A stretch of 64,000 nucleotides of DNA, from assembly GCA_943736015.1 (NCBI GenBank), contig OX031065.1:54290992-54354991 (forward strand), in the 5' to 3' direction. The notes beneath the pieces were generated by a model. It saw nothing but the letters and a program-made list of their open reading frames with translations, was not told where the DNA came from and did not search any database. This DNA comes from Tridacna crocea. Its lineage: Eukaryota; Mollusca; Bivalvia; Cardiida; Cardiidae. Below, piece after piece: positions 56,001-64,000 of the stretch (positions within the stretch are counted from its first letter, which is position 1; each line of letters begins with the position of its first letter). A program made the position numbers and the translations under genes.

Positions 56001-59000
56001 GCTGGTTACCAGCATTTTCTCCTTTTCCCACAGTGTTTTCCACCCTTCCCAGAACAAATTTCAATTTTTCAGTTACCTTTATTTTGTCATCTGCAAATGC
56101 TTTCAATTTGAACCAGTCTAAAATTTTGTTGTGTGGTAAAGAGTTAAATCTTAAATTAGAGTAAATCTGTTTCAGCATGTGCAGCAGTATTAGGGCTCGT
56201 GGAACAAACATCCGTTATTCATGAAGAAAACATAGTTCAAGCCTTTGAGAGAGTATGTGGCTATCTCCCCAAAGATTTTCAGAGTCCATGTAAAACTTTA
56301 CTGGAGTATTTGGGACCTCTCCTTATTGAAATGTATGTAATCTTAAATAGGCATTATATTGTCCCTTTTTATACTCTTGCATGTTTACAAAAGTAACGAA
56401 GGCTTGTGTTGGAAAAGTAGAAATGCCAGGTTCCATCATTTCCCTTTTTTCAAAAAAATTTTAATCTCTTTTGTTATAAACATATTTTGAAAAATTCTGG
56501 AAAAAGGAGAAAATGCTGGTTACCAGCATTTCCTCCTTTTTCTATTATGTTTTCTACTGAGTTAAAGGAAAATTGCATCATTTTAGCCACATTGAAATTG
56601 TCGTCTGCAATTTGAGCAAGGCTATAATTTTGTCATCTGTTAAAGTATTAACACTTTCCCAAATGACAAATTTTAGACTGTCCCAAACTCAAAGTGTTTG
56701 CAGATGACAATTTTGAATTTGATGAGAATGGCAGAGAGTTTTCCGATAGGCTAGAAAACACAGTGGGAAAAGAAGAAATTGCTCCTTATGAGCAATTTCT
56801 CCTTTTCCCACAGAGTTTCCTAAATACTTGTAGTACAGACACATAAAAACCAGGGCTTGTTTGGGAAAGAGTTTAGGCACATCCAAGCAGTTTTTCTGTA
56901 CCTTCATTCAGTATTGAAGAGTCACATGTACTGGTACTCTTGATCATACAACAAAGTTCTAGACTTGTCCAAAGCATTTGTATATTGAATATGACTCAAA
57001 TATAGAGATTTGTCTTGGAAAGCATAGAAAATACTGAGAATAAACGGGGAAATGGTGGTCACAAGAATTTTTCTCTTTCCCACAAATGATTTCAAAAGCT
57101 CTTAAAGGTGGCCCTTCAGATTTTAGGACGAAAATTTTACAAAAATGCGAAAAAATCATCCGTATACTCCTATGGCCTTTTAATTTGCATACATAAAACC
57201 TCAGTTGTCGAAAACCATCCGATAACAAGAGAAATTAGAGATTTATTACGGACCAGGATGACACCAACGGGAGACACGTTCTATTTTTAGATCATCAATT
57301 CTCTCATCTAAATAAAGGAAAACACAGACAAAGTTTCAAACATCCGTCCGAAGAAGGCATAATTGAAAATAATTATTACATGTTTGTTTTGTAATGGAAT
57401 TTAAGCGTTAATAGTCATGTGCCAGCCATTTGACATTCCCTTAAGGCTTTATTGATTTTTGGCGCGAAATCTAAAAATAGCTTAAGAGGCTACGTAGCCT
57501 TTTAAGGGGATACCATAAAAAAAATTTTTTTTTGTAATTTTATGATTCTTAATATTGATGATTTGTATTGTTTTTTCATATGAATTTCAGTGATATATAT
57601 ATTTTTTAATTTGGTGCCATGTAAAAATTCTAAATACCCACCTTTAAAGCCCTGGTAAAAATTTTGAAGGTAAAGAAGAAATTGCTGATATATCAAGCAA
57701 TTTCTTATGGTTTCAAAATGTTTTCAGTGAACAATCACTGAACTTGGCTCACTTGTACCAAATTCTAATTCTATTGCATCAGCAGATGCTGTAAATTTAG
57801 GAGAATCCAATATTTGATGCTTGGTAAAGGAAGGTTTTAGTAAAGAGTCCAATTTCTGATGTTAATGAGATAGATGATTCATTGCAACAAAATTAATTTC
57901 TCTACAGAAGCTGGCTTTTGTCTTGTCTTTGTTCATGTGGGAAAGTAGCCAGTGGTTTCAAAATGATTTTGGATTGTAAGGAAAAACACCAGGAACATAT
58001 GGAAAGAAGGATTGGCCAGAGTAGGACATGTAAATGAAAGACTGTTGAAGCTGGGATTAATTACCAAACAAATTTTCTACCAGTCTCAAATATTTACCTG
58101 GTCTGAATAAGCACAAATATTAGCAAGTAGTTTAAACCTTTACCACACAATCCCGACTTTTAACGACCCTGAAAAAGAAGCCTTTTGAAAATATTGTTGG
58201 AAAAGGAGAAAATGCTGGTAACCAGCATTTTCTCCTTTTCCCACAATATTTTCTAGCCTGTTAAAGTCAGAAATCATCATTTTACCAAGATTTAATATGT
58301 CGTCTGCAGATGCTCTGAAATTGGTCCAGTGCAAAATTTGTCGTTTGGTAAAGAGTTAAAAGGTCAAAATCTAGCACAGAGAATTACTTATAAAAGATTA
58401 GTAAGTTTATAAAAAGGTTTATGGTTCACTTTTTACCAATCGGACTAGAACAAAATGAAAGGATTTGCAGATGACAAATAAATTTTAACTCAGATGATGA
58501 TTTCTGTCTTTGATATGGTAAAGAAAACATTGTGGGAAAAGGAGAAAATGCAGGTGACTAGCATTTTCTCCTTTTCCTACAATGTTTTCATAGGCTTTTT
58601 GGTAGTGTCCCTGAAACTCTGGATTGTGTGGTAAAGGAAAGTTTTAATCTTTCCTTTAAGTCCACACCATAGAACACCCAAGGTTGCTTACAAGTGGTCC
58701 TGAAAACATTCTGGTGGTTTGGAAAATGTGTTACAAACAGTTTCAGTCATTTGATAATGGACAGGGTTTATCAAGATTAGATTGCACATTTTGAACAGTT
58801 TGATCTCGATCTACACTGTCAGCAAAAGGAACAGTAATTATACTAAGCAGTTCAAGGGCTTAGTACCAAGGCTATTTACTTTATGAAATCCTTAGGCAGA
58901 GTTTATATGAAATCATCTTGTCCAGTTTAGTCATAAGCTTTGATATTTGGTTTTGCATCTATATGGTTAACTCCTTACCACACAATCCCTATTTTTAACG

Positions 59001-60153
59001 ACCCTGAGACTGAAGCCTTTTGAAAACATTGTGGGAAAAGGAGAAAATGCTGGTTATCAGTATTTTCTCCTTTTGCCACAATGTTTTCTACCCTATAAAA
59101 TGCTGGCTATCAGTATTTTCTCCTTTTGCCACAATGTTTTCTACCCTATCAAAGAGAAAAGTTATCATTTGAGGTACTTTTGTTTTGTTGTCTGCAAATG
59201 CTTTGAATAAGGACTGGTCTAAAATTGCCTTGTGTGGTAAAGAGTTAATCTTAGAGAGCTTCCTCTTGGACTATTAGTCTTGGTTAGTTTAACCCATTAC
59301 CACACAATCCCTACTTTTGAACACCCTGAGAAAGAAGCCTTTGGAAAACATTGTGGAAAAAGGAGAAAATGCTGGTTACCAGCATTTTCTCCTTTTCCCA
59401 CAATGTTTTCTACCCTTCACGAAACAAATTTCAAAATTTCCGTCACTTTTATTTTGTCGTCTGCAAATGCTTTCGATTTGGACAAACCTGAAATTTTGTC
59501 GTTTGGTAATGAGTTAATCCTTTATGACACAATTTTGTGTTTTGGTGTCCTGGAGGAAGAGGGTTTTTGAAAATATACATGTACTGTAGAAAATTCAGGT
59601 TACCAGCATTTTCTTTGTTTTTCATGAATGTGTAGCATACACCAGAATTTTGCTATTTCAAAGGAATTTTACTAGTTTTGTGGAAAAGATATCTCGGACA
59701 ATTGGACAGTGAAGATTTACGATCAGACTGCACAAAGGTCTTTAGTTGTGCTTAGTGGCATACAGGTTAACCCATACCACACAATCCCCACTTTTGACGA
59801 CCCCGAGAAAGAAGTCTTTAGAAAACATTGTGGGAAAAGGAGAAAATGCTGGTGACCAGCATTTTCTCCTTTTCCCACAGTGTTTTCTACCCTTTACTAA
59901 ACAAATTTCAAATTTTCAGTCACTTTTATTTTGTTGTCTGCAAATGCTTTCGACTCGGTCAAGCCTAAAATATTGTCGTTTGGTAATGAGTTAAGGCTTA
60001 TAGACAATGAATATCAGATACCATGGTGACAATGATTATCTCATGTTTTTCAGAATTGAGAAAGATGACAGTCCTGATGTAATCTGTATGAGACTTGGAT
60101 TTTGCTTTGAAGAAAAGGGCCGAGTATGCACATTGTTCCCGATAAAGGATTCG
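52984..60153 (+). CDS. Secreted saposin-B-type protein, 3 exons seen, probably 3'-incomplete
   Basis: Exons 52984-53074, 56176-56332 and 60054-60153 join in frame to 116 residues. A signal peptide (about 1-21, core LFLGIFLITLMPA) precedes one saposin-B domain with six cysteines at about 29, 32, 58, 69, 94 and 100. The spacing (3, 26, 11, 25, 6) and the PDVIC motif are typical of saposins, which bind lipids in lysosomes or outside cells. The last exon ends in phase 0 at donor GTAAGA and no stop has been reached, so at least one more exon lies downstream. It could be a prosaposin-like polyprotein or a single-domain saposin-like protein; the window does not decide. Head to head with anillin. Confidence 0.9.
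53425..53648. mobile_element. TTAA-MITE with paired core change, B
   Basis: Core GAGAAAATACTGGTTACCAG then TATTTTCTC: A/T replaces G/C in both arms. Saposin intron 1. Confidence 0.84.
53797..54025. mobile_element. TTAA-MITE, full, A
   Basis: Left TTAACCCTTTCCCAAACAATC belongs to the TTTCCCAA type, right TCGTCTGGTAATGAGTTAA to the TTACC type: chimeric ends. Confidence 0.88.
54061..54266. mobile_element. TTAA-MITE, decayed, A
   Basis: AACCCTTTACCAGACAAAC left, CTTGTAAAGAGTTA right; palindrome missing. Confidence 0.6.
54373..54601. mobile_element. TTAA-MITE, full, B
   Basis: TTAACCCTTTACCACACGACA to TTGTTTGGTAAAGGGTTAA; shares TTAA 54598-54601 with an adjacent truncated copy. Confidence 0.9.
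54598..54755. mobile_element. TTAA-MITE, truncated, A
   Basis: Starts TTAACTAAAACATTCTGGG: the left terminal part is missing; right interior CTACAAATGCTTTCGATTG. Confidence 0.72.
54867..55095. mobile_element. TTAA-MITE reference copy
   Basis: Best-preserved copy of the dominant family. Both ends are TTAA followed by inverted repeats (TTAACCCATTACCACGCAA and its partner TCGTGTGGTAAAGAGTTAA). The middle (about 54922-54989) is a near-perfect palindrome with arms of about 32 bases, core GAAAATGCTGGTAACCAGC. The right interior has CAGTCACCTTTATTTTGTCG and CTGCAAATGC. No coding capacity. The TTAA target and CCC-type ends resemble piggyBac-mobilised elements (inference). Below, 'A' is this orientation and 'B' the reverse. 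Confidence 0.93.
55580..55815. mobile_element. TTAA-MITE, decayed, B
   Basis: ATTGTAGACTTGACCAGATTG through GTATGGTAAAGGGTTGA; palindrome core replaced. Confidence 0.6.
55914..56147. mobile_element. TTAA-MITE, full, A, next to saposin exon 2
   Basis: Ends 28 bp before the exon, so it lies against the branch-point/polypyrimidine region of the intron. Palindrome near-perfect. Confidence 0.92.
56176..56332 (+). CDS. Saposin-like exon 2: SapB N-terminal part
   Basis: Encodes ACAAVLGLVEQ, FERVCGYLPKDFQSPCKTLL, EYLGPLLIE. Acceptor GTTTCAG; donor GTATGT after AT. It contains cysteines 2, 3 and 4. A complete MITE ends 28 bp upstream of this exon. Confidence 0.93.
56400..56660. mobile_element. Decayed TTAA-MITE remnants
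   Basis: GGAAAAAGGAGAAAATGCTGG palindrome at about 56500-56555 plus a right interior with GTCGTCTGCAATTTG. Confidence 0.6.
56648..56873. mobile_element. TTAA-MITE, GCTC-core subfamily, B
   Basis: Core GAAATTGCTCCTTATGAGC. Right end GTTTGGGAAAGAGTTTA, TTTCCCAA type. Confidence 0.82.
57104..57650. mobile_element. AGGTGG/TTAA element, copy 1
   Basis: TTAA+AGGTGGCCCTTCAG at the left, AAATACCCACCT+TTAA at the right. Contains the GCTACGTAGCC palindrome at about 57490 and a highly T-rich right third. Shares most of its length, inverted, with 62642-63073. Confidence 0.8.
57655..57850. mobile_element. Decayed TTAA-MITE with novel core
   Basis: Core GAAATTGCTGATATATCAAG then CAATTTC: still paired although the sequence differs from both main cores. 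Confidence 0.55.
58132..58359. mobile_element. TTAA-MITE, full, A
   Basis: TTAAACCTTTACCACACAATC to TCGTTTGGTAAAGAGTTAA; outer arm ATATTG / CAATAT changed on both sides. Confidence 0.88.
58425..58640. mobile_element. TTAA-MITE, B, worn ends
   Basis: Left TTTTTACCAATCGGACTAG; right GTGTGGTAAAGGAAAG; palindrome mostly intact. Confidence 0.75.
58967..59248. mobile_element. TTAA-MITE with duplicated right palindrome arm, A
   Basis: A segment of about 58 bp (AAATGCTGGCTATCAGTATT...) is repeated, so one copy of the left arm faces two right arms. Confidence 0.85.
59289..59517. mobile_element. TTAA-MITE, full, A
   Basis: Left CCACACAATCCC, right TCGTTTGGTAATGAG (mixed ends). Right TTAA followed at once by a decayed left end (TTAATCCTTTATGACACAAT). 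Confidence 0.9.
59767..59994. mobile_element. TTAA-MITE, full, A
   Basis: Ends 59 bp before saposin exon 3. Palindrome with ATTGTGGG / CCCACAGT, one uncompensated mismatch. Confidence 0.9.
60054..60153 (+). CDS. Saposin-like exon 3: SapB C-terminal part
   Basis: Encodes IEKDDSPDVICMRLGFCFEE then KGRVCTLFPIKDS. It carries cysteines 5 and 6 in the usual SapB_2 context (PD.(I/V)C..L..C). Acceptor TTTTTCAG, donor GTAAGA. Confidence 0.93.
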
Positions 60154-60241
60154 GTAAGAGGCAGTCTTTCAAGATCCTGACTGGTTTGTTTGGTAACAAA
60201 CATGGATGTATATAATTTTTACAAGTTTGCTGATCCAAAAA

Positions 60242-60280
60242 GACCCCCCCCCCCCCACACACACACACACAAAAAAAAAT
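60242..60280. repeat. C14-(CA)n-A10 simple repeat
   Basis: Runs of C, then CACACA, then A, 90 bp after saposin exon 3. Confidence 0.9.
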
Positions 60281-60284
60281 GCAG

Positions 60285-60502
60285 GTTAATCCTTTTCTAA
60301 ACAATTCTGGATTTTAAGGACCTTAAGTAAGTAGCATTTTGAAACCACTGTGGGTAAAGGTGAAAATGCATGTAAGCAGAGTTTTTACTTTTTCCACAAT
60401 GTTTCTATCCTATCAAAGAACTTAATCTCTTTTGTATTAATTCAGAATTTGGCATTTGCAGATGTTGTGAATTTGAAAGAGTCTAAAATTTGTCATGTTA
60501 AA
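60285..60502. mobile_element. TTAA-MITE, decayed, A
   Basis: TTAATCCTTTTCTAAACAAT left; right end merges into the next copy near 60498. Confidence 0.65.
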
Positions 60503-60726
60503 CCCTTTCCCAAACAAGTCCTGGTTTTTACGTGTCTGCAGCAAAAGTCTTTTGAAAACACTGGGGGAAAAGGAGAAATTGCTCGTAACGAGCAATTTCT
60601 CCTTTTCCCACAGTTTTTTCTACCCTGTTTGAGATCTTTCTGGCATTTTCTCCAAATCTAAAATTGTTGTCTGCAAACTCTTTTGGTTTGGAAGAGTCCA
60701 AAATTTGTCGTTTGGGAAAGGGTTAA
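60498..60726. mobile_element. TTAA-MITE, GCTCGTAACGAGC subfamily, A
   Basis: Very similar to 19761-19988 over the full length; perfect core. Confidence 0.92.
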
Positions 60727-60830
60727 GAAAGAGCAGCGCACAAGTTATTACTAGTAGTTGCGTTGTGGATGAACAATATCTGAAGATATGACTGAGGCTG
60801 CATAGAACCTGCAGCCCAGAGATAAATTGA

Positions 60831-61064
60831 TTAACTCTTTACCAAACGATAAAACTTTAGTTTAGACTTGCCTAAATTGAAAGCATTTGCAGACGACAAC
60901 ATGAATATGATTTAAAAATTGAAATTTGTCTTTGAAGGGGTAGAAAACATTGTGAGAAAAGGAGAAAATGCTGGTTACCTGCATTTTCTCCTTTTCCCAC
61001 AATGCTTTCAAAAATCCTCTCCTTCATGGTCCTTAAAAGTCGGAATTGTTCGGTAAAAAGTTAA
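60831..61064. mobile_element. TTAA-MITE, full, B
   Basis: TTAACTCTTTACCAAACGATA to TTGTTCGGTAAAAAGTTAA; 6-base TTTAGT duplication in the left interior. A right-end piece recurs at 61205-61245. Confidence 0.87.
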
Positions 61065-61309
61065 TGTATATATCGGCAGTGAAATTTTTAGATCACATGA
61101 TGCCTTTTGAGATGTTTGCATTTTTTGTAGATTTAAGCCCCCTTTGTAGCACATCGGTCTATATTCGTAAAACTTGAATTCGCTTTTAGCCAAGCATCTT
61201 TTCAAATTGTACAAGACTAAAATTTTGTCGTCTGGTAAAGAGTCTAAGGCAAGTGGAGTACAAGACTTTCTTTCTGAGGCGGAGACTGTCTCCTGCTAAA
61301 AGGGGCTTT

Positions 61310-61530
61310 ATCCATTACCACACAATCCTTACTTTTGTCGACCCAGAGAAAGAAAACATTGTGGGAAAAGGACAAAATGCTGGTAACCAGCATTTTCTCC
61401 TTTTCCCACAATGTTTTCTATCCTTCACAAAACAAATTTCAAATTCAGTCACTTTCATTTTGTGATCTGCGAATGCTTTCGATTTGGACAAGCCTAAAAT
61501 ATTGTCGTTTAAAATTGTTATTGAGTTAAG
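61310..61530. mobile_element. TTAA-MITE, A
   Basis: Left CCATTACCACACAATCC; deletion of GCCTTTT before the palindrome; right end expanded (GTTTAAAATTGTTATTGAG). Confidence 0.83.
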
Positions 61531-61949
61531 CAACTGACAGAGAAAGTTTGACTTGAAAAGATAACTGGGAACTTGACTTACCCTTTACGAAAAGATTTCA
61601 GGTTCTGTAAAACATGAGAAAAAGTGAAAACACTAGTAGATCTCGGCATTTTTTCTTTTACTATGATATTTTATACCCCATGAAAGAAAAATCAAATCTC
61701 TGAAAGGCTAAAAATACAATTTCAGTGCAAGATCAAGTTAGAAAGAGTTAAGTCATTATTGAGACCAGAATGAGAGAGAGTGTAGATCAGAGATCTTCCT
61801 CACATTCTGTGAAGTCTGATCTTGATCTGCACTATCAGCAAAGCTTCTTTGCTTTGATTAACTGGTTTATGCCTGTCCATAAAATGAACTGATCAACCAT
61901 CCTTTTGATCATGCTCGATAATGTAAGCATTGCTGAAATGCACATTCTT

Positions 61950-62184
61950 TTAACCCATTACCGCACAGTCCCTACTTTTGACGCCCCTGAGAAAGAAGCC
62001 TTTAGAAAACATTGTGGGAAAAGGAGAAAATGCTGGTAACCAGCATGTTCTCCTTTTCCCACAATGTTTTCTTCTCTTCACAAAACAAATCTCAAATTTT
62101 CAGACACTTTTACCGGTATTTTGTCGTCTGCAAATGCTTTCAATTTGGACAAGTCTAAAATATTGTCGTTTGGTAATGGGTTAA
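61950..62184. mobile_element. TTAA-MITE, full, A
   Basis: Left CCGCACAGTCCC, right TCGTTTGGTAATGGG (mixed ends). Confidence 0.9.
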
Positions 62185-62277
62185 CTCTAAACTCTTGTCC
62201 TACAACCCTCAAAGGGGCAACTTATTCAGCTTACATCAATCACCTATCATTCTCCACTTCTGTTTGTTACATCATTC

Positions 62278-62495
62278 TTAACTCTTTACCAAACGACAAA
62301 ATTTTAGACTGGCCCAAATTGAAAGCATTGTCAGACTAAAAAATAGATGTGACTGAAAAATCAAAATTTGGGTAGAGAACATTGTGGGAAAAGGAGGAAA
62401 TGCTGTTTACCAGCAATTTCTCTTTTTCCAACAATTTTTTCAAAAGGCTTCTTTCTCAGGGTTGTTAAAGTCAGGATTGTGTTGTAAAGGGTTAA
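62278..62495. mobile_element. TTAA-MITE, full, B
   Basis: Right TTAA 62492-62495 is shared with the next copy. Confidence 0.88.
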
Positions 62496-62636
62496 CTCTT
62501 TATCCCACAATCATGAATTTTGATAACTCTAACATAGACGGCTTTTGAAGACATAGTTTGTAAAGAAGAAAGGAGAAAGTAACCAGCACTTTATTCTTTT
62601 CCCACCACATTTTCTGTTTGGTAAAGATCGAGTTAA
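62492..62636. mobile_element. TTAA-MITE, truncated, A
   Basis: TTAACTCTTTATCCCACAATC; palindrome and right interior largely lost; ends GTTTGGTAAAGATCGAGTTAA. Confidence 0.72.
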
Positions 62637-62641
62637 AACTT

Positions 62642-63073
62642 AAAGGTGGGTATTTAGAATTTTCACATCACACCAGCTACGTAGCCTCTTAAGCTATTTT
62701 TAGATTTCCCGCCAAAATAAAAAAAAACATTGTGGGAGCTTTAAGTGACTCGCACGTGACTAATGACTGTTAAATTCCATAGCATAACAAACATGTAATT
62801 ATTTTCCATAATGTCTAGAACCTCGGACGGTACGTTTGAAGCTTCGTCTGTATATTTCCGGTATGTAAATGAGCGAGTTGCTCATGTAAAAATAGACCGT
62901 GTTTCCCTTCAGTGTCGACCTGGGCTGTAGTAAATCTGTAATTTATCTAGTTGTTGGATGGTATTCGACTACTGGGGTTTAATGAATGAAATTACAAGGC
63001 TTTGGGAGTATAAGGATGATTTTTTTGTATTTTTGTAAAATTTTCGTCCCAATATCTGAAGGGCCACCTTTAA
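62642..63073. mobile_element. AGGTGG/TTAA element, copy 2 (inverted)
   Basis: TTAA+AGGTGGGTATTTAG at the left, GAAGGGCCACCT+TTAA at the right. GCTACGTAGCC is at about 62676. Confidence 0.8.
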
Positions 63074-63157
63074 GCCAGATAAATAAATGAAATAAAATGT
63101 GGAAGAGGGTTATGCTGAAATGGTTGATGAATATTAACCCTTATCCCATCTCACTGA

Positions 63158-63232
63158 CCTTTTGCAGACAATATAGATCAAGATCAGACTGCACAGAACA
63201 TGCAGTCTGATCTTGGATCTACACTGTACAAT
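63158..63232. repeat. Hairpin AGATCAGACTGCA
   Basis: GATCAGACTGCAC...TGCAGTCTGATC inverted pair, with variants at about 55440 and single arms near 59718 and 61808. Confidence 0.65.
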
Positions 63233-63332
63233 ATGGAGATATTACTACCTAAAACATAACCTTGAAATAACAATATCTGGGTTTTTACCATCGAATTAAA
63301 AATGTCTTTTTAGTTATTTAGCACGATAAGAG

Positions 63333-63561
63333 TTAACCCTTTACCCCATAAGGCATTTCTATGGTAGGTCTAATTGACCCTAAATAACAGCAATGATGAA
63401 GCCGTTTTTTATGGGTATATGACACCTTTAAATAGCATAGAAAACAATGTGAGTAAAGGTGAAATTGCTCGTCACAAGCAATTTCACCTTTTGCCACATT
63501 GTTTTCCAAAGGCTCTTACAAGCAATGCGTAGAAATGAGTATCTATGGAGTAAAGGGTTAA
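63333..63561. mobile_element. TTAA-MITE, 'CCATAGATACTCATT' subfamily with GGTGAAATTGC arms
   Basis: Palindrome GGTGAAATTGCTCGTCACAA then GCAATTTCACC: T replaces A opposite a matching change. End AATGAGTATCTATGGAGTAA. Confidence 0.85.
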
Positions 63562-63776
63562 GCAAATGTGTTCAGAAACCACTGACATGAAATATTGAAT
63601 CATTCTGTGAATAAGTTACATTTTCAAATGTTTATGAATGATTATTGACATGGTCCGGAGTCTTTTGTAGATCAGGTGAGACATTAAGTCACATGACTGA
63701 CTGTGGTAACTGACCGATTTTCTCATATGACCTACTTACCTGTGCACCCACCACTTACCTTTAGAATGCAGATATA

Positions 63777-64000
63777 ACTCTTTACTAAACAAGAAAAATT
63801 TGAACTGGGGCTGTAGTCACCAACCATTCTTAAGAATGTGCTTTGTCTTATTCTTTGAAATTTCCTGACTGTGAAAGTAACCAAATAATTCTGATTAGCA
63901 AAAGCATTTGGTTTCGCTAATCAGAAGTTCTTTTACTTTCACATTGACAAAATTTTGAAGAATAAGACTAAGGATGTTCTTTAGAATGGTTGGTGAATAA
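63777..64000. mobile_element. Foldback family 2 inserted in a TTAA-MITE end
   Basis: TAACTCTTTACTAAACAAG (MITE left end) is interrupted at about 63806 by GGGGCTGTAGTCACCAACC; the foldback reaches the window edge. Confidence 0.72.

Noticed and set aside
61129-61190. Possible fourth saposin exon after TTTTTTGTAG at about 61130
   Set aside because: In the required phase it stops at the second codon and has no saposin similarity; kept only as a remote alternative 3' end.

Overview
This is animal genomic DNA, AT-rich and intron-rich, and very probably from a bivalve mollusc. The evidence is the gene structure (small exons separated by kilobase introns) and the repeat content: tandem-repeat-bearing Helitron-like elements ending in a GAGCAC-TTC-GTGCTC hairpin, tRNA-derived SINEs, and dense palindromic MITEs. 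The species call is inference. There are no bacterial, phage or CRISPR features.

Two host genes are present, arranged head to head. On the minus strand, anillin (ANLN), the cytokinetic-ring scaffold, can be assembled from start codon (52720) to stop codon (4468) as 22 coding exons. The splice phases are compatible throughout and give 4113 nt, i.e. 1370 residues plus stop. On the plus strand a secreted saposin-B-type gene starts at 52984, has three recognisable coding exons with all six saposin cysteines, and probably continues past 60153 or out of the window. The start codons are about 264 bp apart, so the 52721-52983 gap is a likely bidirectional promoter; it contains TCTCGCGAGA and TCACATGA.

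Almost everything else is repeat sequence in introns and flanks. The dominant repeat is a roughly 230 bp TTAA-bounded MITE with 19 bp terminal inverted repeats and a central near-perfect palindrome. I recognise about 60 full or decayed copies by eye, roughly a fifth of the window. Its palindrome arms change in concert from copy to copy. Other residents are three arrays of 145, 161 and 156 bp repeats carried by Helitron-like elements, a 1178 bp element with a 10 bp target duplication, a 1459 bp hAT-like element, an AGGTGG/TTAA element pair, several foldback elements, and four SINE copies or fragments.

Region by region: 1-4467 lies downstream of anillin and is MITEs and SINE pieces; 4468-13149 holds the anillin C-terminal exons (AHD, C2-like, PH); 13150-23822 is repeat-filled introns, including the 145 bp array; 23823-39655 holds the middle and N-terminal exons plus a TIR element at 27461-30146; 39656-50255 is one intron occupied by a multi-level nest of transposons; 50256-52720 holds anillin exons 2 and 1; 52984-60153 is the saposin-like gene; 60154-64000 is again repeats.

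The most unusual structures are (i) two large non-coding TIR elements carrying well conserved 15-17 bp motifs spaced about 350 bp apart with an occasional half-step of about 170 bp, (ii) the MITE at 39906-49087, split by an insertion of about 8.95 kb that itself contains at least two further levels of insertion, and (iii) the covarying MITE palindrome.
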